From Sphingomonas sp. (GTDB taxonomy: Bacteria > Pseudomonadota > Alphaproteobacteria > Sphingomonadales > Sphingomonadaceae): a DNA stretch of 8,040 bases. The notes under the pieces were generated by a model that was not told the origin of the DNA, made no database searches, and saw nothing but the letters and a program-made list of their open reading frames with translations. Positions within the stretch are counted from its first letter, which is position 1. The number at the start of each line of letters is the position of its first letter. This document shows positions 5,228 to 8,040 of this stretch, in pieces. The translations under genes were made by a program, and so were the position numbers. The stretch is taken from positions 1-8,040 of the forward strand of contig PNLG01000392.1 in NCBI GenBank assembly GCA_013822915.1, written 5' to 3'.

Positions 5228-6509
5228 CCTAAAAGTAGCAGTAATCGGCCTTGGCTATATCGGCCTGCCGACCGCCGCCGTCATCGCGCGCACCGGGGTT
5301 CAGGTGCTTGGCATCGACGTATCCAATCATGTGGTTGAAACGGTCAATTCGGGCAAAGTTCATATCGAGGAAGTCGATCTCGACGGGCTCGTCTCGGGCG
5401 TGGTCGCGCGCGGGCATTTGCGCGCGTCGACCCTGATCGAACCAGCGGATGTGTTCGTTATCGCCGTGCCGACGCCGTTCAAGGACGATCATCAGCCCGA
5501 TATCGGTTATGTCCTGAAAGCCGCGACAACGGTGGCGGCGGTGCTGAAGGCAGGCGATATCGTGGTGCTCGAATCGACCTCGCCCGTCGGCACCACGGAA
5601 CAGGTGCGCGATTTGCTCGCGCAGCTCCGACCCGATCTGAAGATGCCGGGCAAAAGCGCGGAACTAGCGGACGTTTCCATCGCCTATTGCCCCGAACGGG
5701 TGTTGCCGGGACGAATTCTCGTCGAGCTGATCGACAATGACCGGGTGATCGGCGGCATCACGCCGCGCTGCGCGCGCAAGGCGCTCGCCTTTTACCGCCG
5801 CTTCGTGCGCGGGGCGTGTGTGACGACGACCAGCCGCGCGGCGGAGATGACCAAGCTCACCGAAAATGCGTTTCGCGACGTCAACATCGCCTTTGCCAAT
5901 GAACTGAGCCTCGTCGCCGATACGATGGGTGTCGATGTGTGGGAAGTGATCCGCCTCGCCAATCGCCATCCGCGCGTCAACATCTTGTCGCCCGGCCCCG
6001 GCGTTGGCGGGCATTGCATTGCGGTTGACCCCTGGTTCCTCGTCAGCGCCGCGCCCGAGCAGACGCCGCTGATCCGCACCGCGCGCGAAGTAAATGACGG
6101 CAAGGTCGCGCACAGCATTTCCCGCGCCGCCACGCTGATCGATCAGCATCCCGGCCAGCCGGTGGCGTGCATGGGTCTCGCTTTCAAAGCGAATATCGAC
6201 GATTTCCGCGAAAGCCCCGCGCTGAAAGTCGCCGCCGCGCTTGCAGAACGCTATGGCGAGCGCATCCGCATTGTCGAACCCTATGCGCAGGCTCTGCCCA
6301 CGGCCCTTGATGGCACCGGCGCCACGCTGATCGACCTGGACGACGCGATCGAGCAATGCCCGGTGATGATCGTGCTCGTCGATCATGAAGTGTTCAAATC
6401 GGTGCCGCTCGACGAACGCGCGACCAAGGCGGTGTATGACACGCGCGGCATCTGGCCCGATCAACCGGTTCCTGCCCCTGCCCCCGCCGAACTGCGCCTC
6501 GCAAGCTGA
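5211..6509 (+). CDS. wecC: UDP-N-acetyl-D-mannosamine 6-dehydrogenase
   Basis: Oxidises UDP-ManNAc twice with NAD to give UDP-ManNAcA, an acidic sugar donor for capsule, exopolysaccharide or O-antigen. It has 432 residues from the ATG at 5211, slightly longer than E. coli WecC (420). The family is the UDP-glucose/GDP-mannose dehydrogenases. The NAD site is VIGLGYIGLPTA (11-22); then come VPTPF, LESTSPVGTTEQV, CPERVLPG, and the central helix KLTENAFRDVNIAFANE carrying the conserved Lys and Asn. The nucleophile Cys269 lies in GPGVGGHCIAVDPW, and the C-terminal UDP-binding part has GLAFKANIDDFRESPA. WecC rather than UDP-glucose dehydrogenase is favoured by the overlap with wecB and the VGGHCIAVDPWF signature. 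An upstream TTG at 5193 is possible but less likely as start. The protein ends in a short Pro/Ala-rich tail. Confidence 0.93.
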   Translation: MVSGSDLKVAVIGLGYIGLPTAAVIARTGVQVLGIDVSNHVVETVNSGKVHIEEVDLDGLVSGVVARGHLRASTLIEPADVFVIAVPTPFKDDHQPDIGYVLKAATTVAAVLKAGDIVVLESTSPVGTTEQVRDLLAQLRPDLKMPGKSAELADVSIAYCPERVLPGRILVELIDNDRVIGGITPRCARKALAFYRRFVRGACVTTTSRAAEMTKLTENAFRDVNIAFANELSLVADTMGVDVWEVIRLANRHPRVNILSPGPGVGGHCIAVDPWFLVSAAPEQTPLIRTAREVNDGKVAHSISRAATLIDQHPGQPVACMGLAFKANIDDFRESPALKVAAALAERYGERIRIVEPYAQALPTALDGTGATLIDLDDAIEQCPVMIVLVDHEVFKSVPLDERATKAVYDTRGIWPDQPVPAPAPAELRLAS

Positions 6510-6544
6510 TTGCCCGGCCCGGCATTATCGGTCAGGATCGCGCC

Positions 6545-7513
6545 ATGCCCATCATCGTCACCGGCGCCGCCGGATTTATCGGCCATGCCGTTTCGCATGC
6601 CCTGCTCGACCGGGGCGAGGCGGTAGTCGGAATCGACAATCTCAACGATTATTATGACGTCGCGCTGAAGCAGGACCGGCTGGCGACGCTCACCGCGCGC
6701 GATGGGTTCAGCTTTCACCGCATCGACATTGCCGAGGCGGAGGCGGTTGCCGAGATCGTGCGGACGAGCGGTGCCGACCGCGTCATCCACCTCGCCGCCC
6801 AGGCGGGCGTGCGCTATAGCCTGGAAAATCCGCTCGCTTATGGCCGCTCCAACCTCGCCGGGCATTTGGCGGTGCTGGAGGCGTGCCGGGCAGCGGATGT
6901 CGCGCATCTGGTCTATGCCTCCTCCAGCTCGGTTTATGGCGACCGCCCGTTGGCGGGTCAGGGTTTTCGTGAGGATGACCCGACCGTCACGCCTGTGTCG
7001 CTCTATGCCGCGACCAAGCGCGCGTGCGAGCTGATGAGCCAGAGCTACACGATGTTCGGCTTTCCGCAGACGGGCCTGCGATTCTTCACCGTTTACGGGC
7101 CATGGGGTCGCCCCGACATGGCCTATTTCTTCTTCACGCAGAAAATGCTCGCCGGTGATCCGATCGAGGTGTTTGGTGAGGGCAAGCTGGCGCGCGATTT
7201 CACCTTTATCGACGATATTGTCGCGGGCATTTTGGGTGCGCTCGACCATCCGCCTGCCCGCCACGGCCACCGGGTGCTCAACATCGGCAATTGCCAGCCC
7301 GAAACCGTGCTCGCGATGATCGGCGCGCTCGAATCCGCGCTTGGGGTTAAGGCCAAGATGGTGATGAAGCCCAAGCCGCCCGGCGATGTCACCGCGACCT
7401 ATGCCGATGTGACGCAGCTCGCCGCGCTGACGGGCTATGCCCCGCGCGTGTCGATTGACGAGGGCATGGCCCGGTTCGCGCATTGGTTTCGCGATTATTA
7501 CCGCATCGGCTGA
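6545..7513 (+). CDS. NAD-dependent epimerase, UDP-glucuronate 4-epimerase type
   Basis: Extended SDR enzyme of 322 residues, close in style to UDP-glucuronate 4-epimerases (LspL/CapI group, about 335 residues), which convert UDP-GlcA to UDP-GalA through a 4-keto intermediate. Evidence: GAAGFIG (7-13) for NAD; DNLNDYYDVALKQDRL (31-46), a strong signature of this subgroup; HLAAQAGVRYSLENP; SSSSVYG (126-132) with the catalytic Ser/Thr position; and YAATK with Tyr154 and Lys158. These are followed by RFFTVYGPWGRPDMA and ARDFTFIDDIV. All catalytic residues are present. It starts 35 bp after wecC with an AGGA ribosome site eight bases before the ATG, so it is probably the third gene of the wecB operon. 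The substrate is inferred; given its partners, UDP-ManNAcA is an alternative. UDP-GlcA would have to come from a UDP-glucose dehydrogenase outside the window. Confidence 0.9.
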   Translation: MPIIVTGAAGFIGHAVSHALLDRGEAVVGIDNLNDYYDVALKQDRLATLTARDGFSFHRIDIAEAEAVAEIVRTSGADRVIHLAAQAGVRYSLENPLAYGRSNLAGHLAVLEACRAADVAHLVYASSSSVYGDRPLAGQGFREDDPTVTPVSLYAATKRACELMSQSYTMFGFPQTGLRFFTVYGPWGRPDMAYFFFTQKMLAGDPIEVFGEGKLARDFTFIDDIVAGILGALDHPPARHGHRVLNIGNCQPETVLAMIGALESALGVKAKMVMKPKPPGDVTATYADVTQLAALTGYAPRVSIDEGMARFAHWFRDYYRIG

Positions 7514-7889
7514 TTGGCGAGCGCGAGCATGGCGGGGTTCACCGATACCGTTTTTTCGGTCGGCAGTTTCGCCGCTTCGGTCGCGCGTGCTGGGATAAAT
7601 CCGGCTGCGCAACAGCCCGCCGCCGATCGACCAGCCCGGCCCGCACGAGAACGCGGCAGCGTCGCGCGGATCATAGCCAGCATTGTGGAGCGGATAGACA
7701 CTCGGCAGGTCCGCCTCTCCCTCGGCCTGACGGTGAAGCCGTTGGCTGCGGCCAAATTCGGCCAGCGCACAACAACATCAGCAGATCGCGATGGGTGGGC
7801 GCGACCGCCCCCATAAGCGCCAGCGCCCGATCTTCATGGCGCTCGCAATATCGGTTGTTGACGAACCGCTCATCTCCTAACGCAGCCAA
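7498..7889 (-). pseudogene. Probable frameshifted C-terminal remnant of an unidentified protein
   Basis: Positions 7514-7949 hold no intact gene, and nothing convincing on the plus strand. On the minus strand three consecutive stretches in different frames read like protein. The first, from about 7889 to 7765, includes NRYCERHEDRALALMGAVAP and HRDLLMLL. The second, about 7768 to 7605, includes LAEFGRSQRLHRQAEGEADL and NAGYDPRDAAAFSCGPGW. The third, about 7600 to a TAA at 7498-7500, includes ARATEAAKLPTEKTVSVNPA. Third codon positions in each stretch are about 70-76 percent G or C by hand count, which is gene-like. A stop codon lies just upstream of the first stretch, so the N-terminal part would be missing. 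The 3' end overlaps the epimerase gene by 16 bp. The parent family is not recognised. Chance open frames in GC-rich DNA remain possible. Confidence 0.33.
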
Positions 7890-7949
7890 TCAGCCGGACG
7901 GCGCGAAGCTTCTCAGGCCCCGGTTCGTTTGAGTGAAGTGACTGCGACG

Positions 7950-8040
7950 ATGTTAGGCCTGCTGCGAAAGAAAATCTCCTCTTCCCGGCCACGCGCCGCC
8001 GCCCCGCTGGGGGAGCGGCTCTATGCGATTGGCGACATCC
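7950..8040 (+). CDS. Metallophosphoesterase (serine/threonine phosphatase type), N-terminal fragment
   Basis: Only the first 30 codons and one further base are in the window; the gene runs off the right edge. After a basic, Ser/Arg/Ala-rich leader (residues 1-20) comes LGERLYAIGDI (20-30). The next codon begins with C, consistent with the His of the GDIHG metal-binding motif that opens calcineurin-like phosphatases. The leader has two lysines and several arginines but no hydrophobic stretch, so the protein is probably cytosolic. The ATG at 7950 is chosen; a GTG at 7938 in the same frame is a possible alternative, and the ribosome site (GAGTGAAG) is weak and distant. Function beyond phosphoester hydrolysis cannot be told. 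Confidence 0.7.
   Translation, partial: MLGLLRKKISSSRPRAAAPLGERLYAIGDI

Noticed and set aside
5664..6464. 266-codon minus-strand open frame opposite wecC
   Set aside because: Antisense shadow of a well-conserved dehydrogenase; no protein-like pattern.
7540..7564. T-run with ACCG/CGGT arms after the epimerase, considered as a terminator
   Set aside because: The stem is only four base pairs and the T-run is in the loop rather than after the stem, so it does not fit an intrinsic terminator.
6461..7612. 383-codon minus-strand open frame opposite the 4-epimerase
   Set aside because: It is antisense to a gene with unmistakable family motifs, and its translation is rich in Arg, His and Gly without any recognisable fold; typical GC-rich shadow frame.

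Overview
This is a GC-rich window with tightly packed, mostly plus-strand genes. Gene order and protein motifs suggest an alphaproteobacterium, most likely a sphingomonad. That placement is an inference from protein style (for example the Dut and MoeB N-termini), not from a marker gene. No rRNA, tRNA, CRISPR array, insertion sequence or prophage gene was seen.

Left part (1-3036, plus strand): a compact run of six genes that overlap or nearly touch. It opens with the C-terminal 91 codons of a multi-pass membrane protein. Next come the two halves of coenzyme A biosynthesis as separate genes: coaC (phosphopantothenoylcysteine decarboxylase) and coaB (phosphopantothenate-cysteine ligase). These are usually one fused CoaBC polypeptide. 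Then follow dut (dUTPase), a MoeB/ThiF-type E1-like adenylyltransferase with all its zinc cysteines, and a small DsrE-like protein with one cysteine in the position typical of sulfur carriers. The coaBC-dut core is a common bacterial arrangement. The added MoeB plus DsrE pair suggests a sulfur-transfer function tied to the operon.

Middle (2990-3916, minus strand): a gene convergent with the DsrE-like gene encodes a protein whose C-terminal half clearly resembles dTDP-glucose 4,6-dehydratase (RmlB). The segment that should carry the catalytic Thr-Asp-Glu and Tyr-x3-Lys residues is missing. It is probably a non-catalytic or repurposed paralogue. Its 3' end may also carry a frameshift at a four-G run.

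Right part (3917-7513): a 174-bp divergent intergenic region rich in short palindromes precedes a three-gene nucleotide-sugar cassette. The genes are wecB (UDP-GlcNAc 2-epimerase), wecC (UDP-ManNAc 6-dehydrogenase) and a UDP-glucuronate 4-epimerase-type SDR enzyme. Together they would supply UDP-ManNAcA and probably UDP-GalA for an acidic surface polysaccharide. No glycosyltransferase, polymerase or exporter lies in the window.

End (7514-8040): about 436 bp without an intact gene. Three successive minus-strand reading frames look like the frameshifted C-terminal remnant of an unidentified protein. The window closes with the first 30 codons of a plus-strand metallophosphoesterase (serine/threonine protein phosphatase type).
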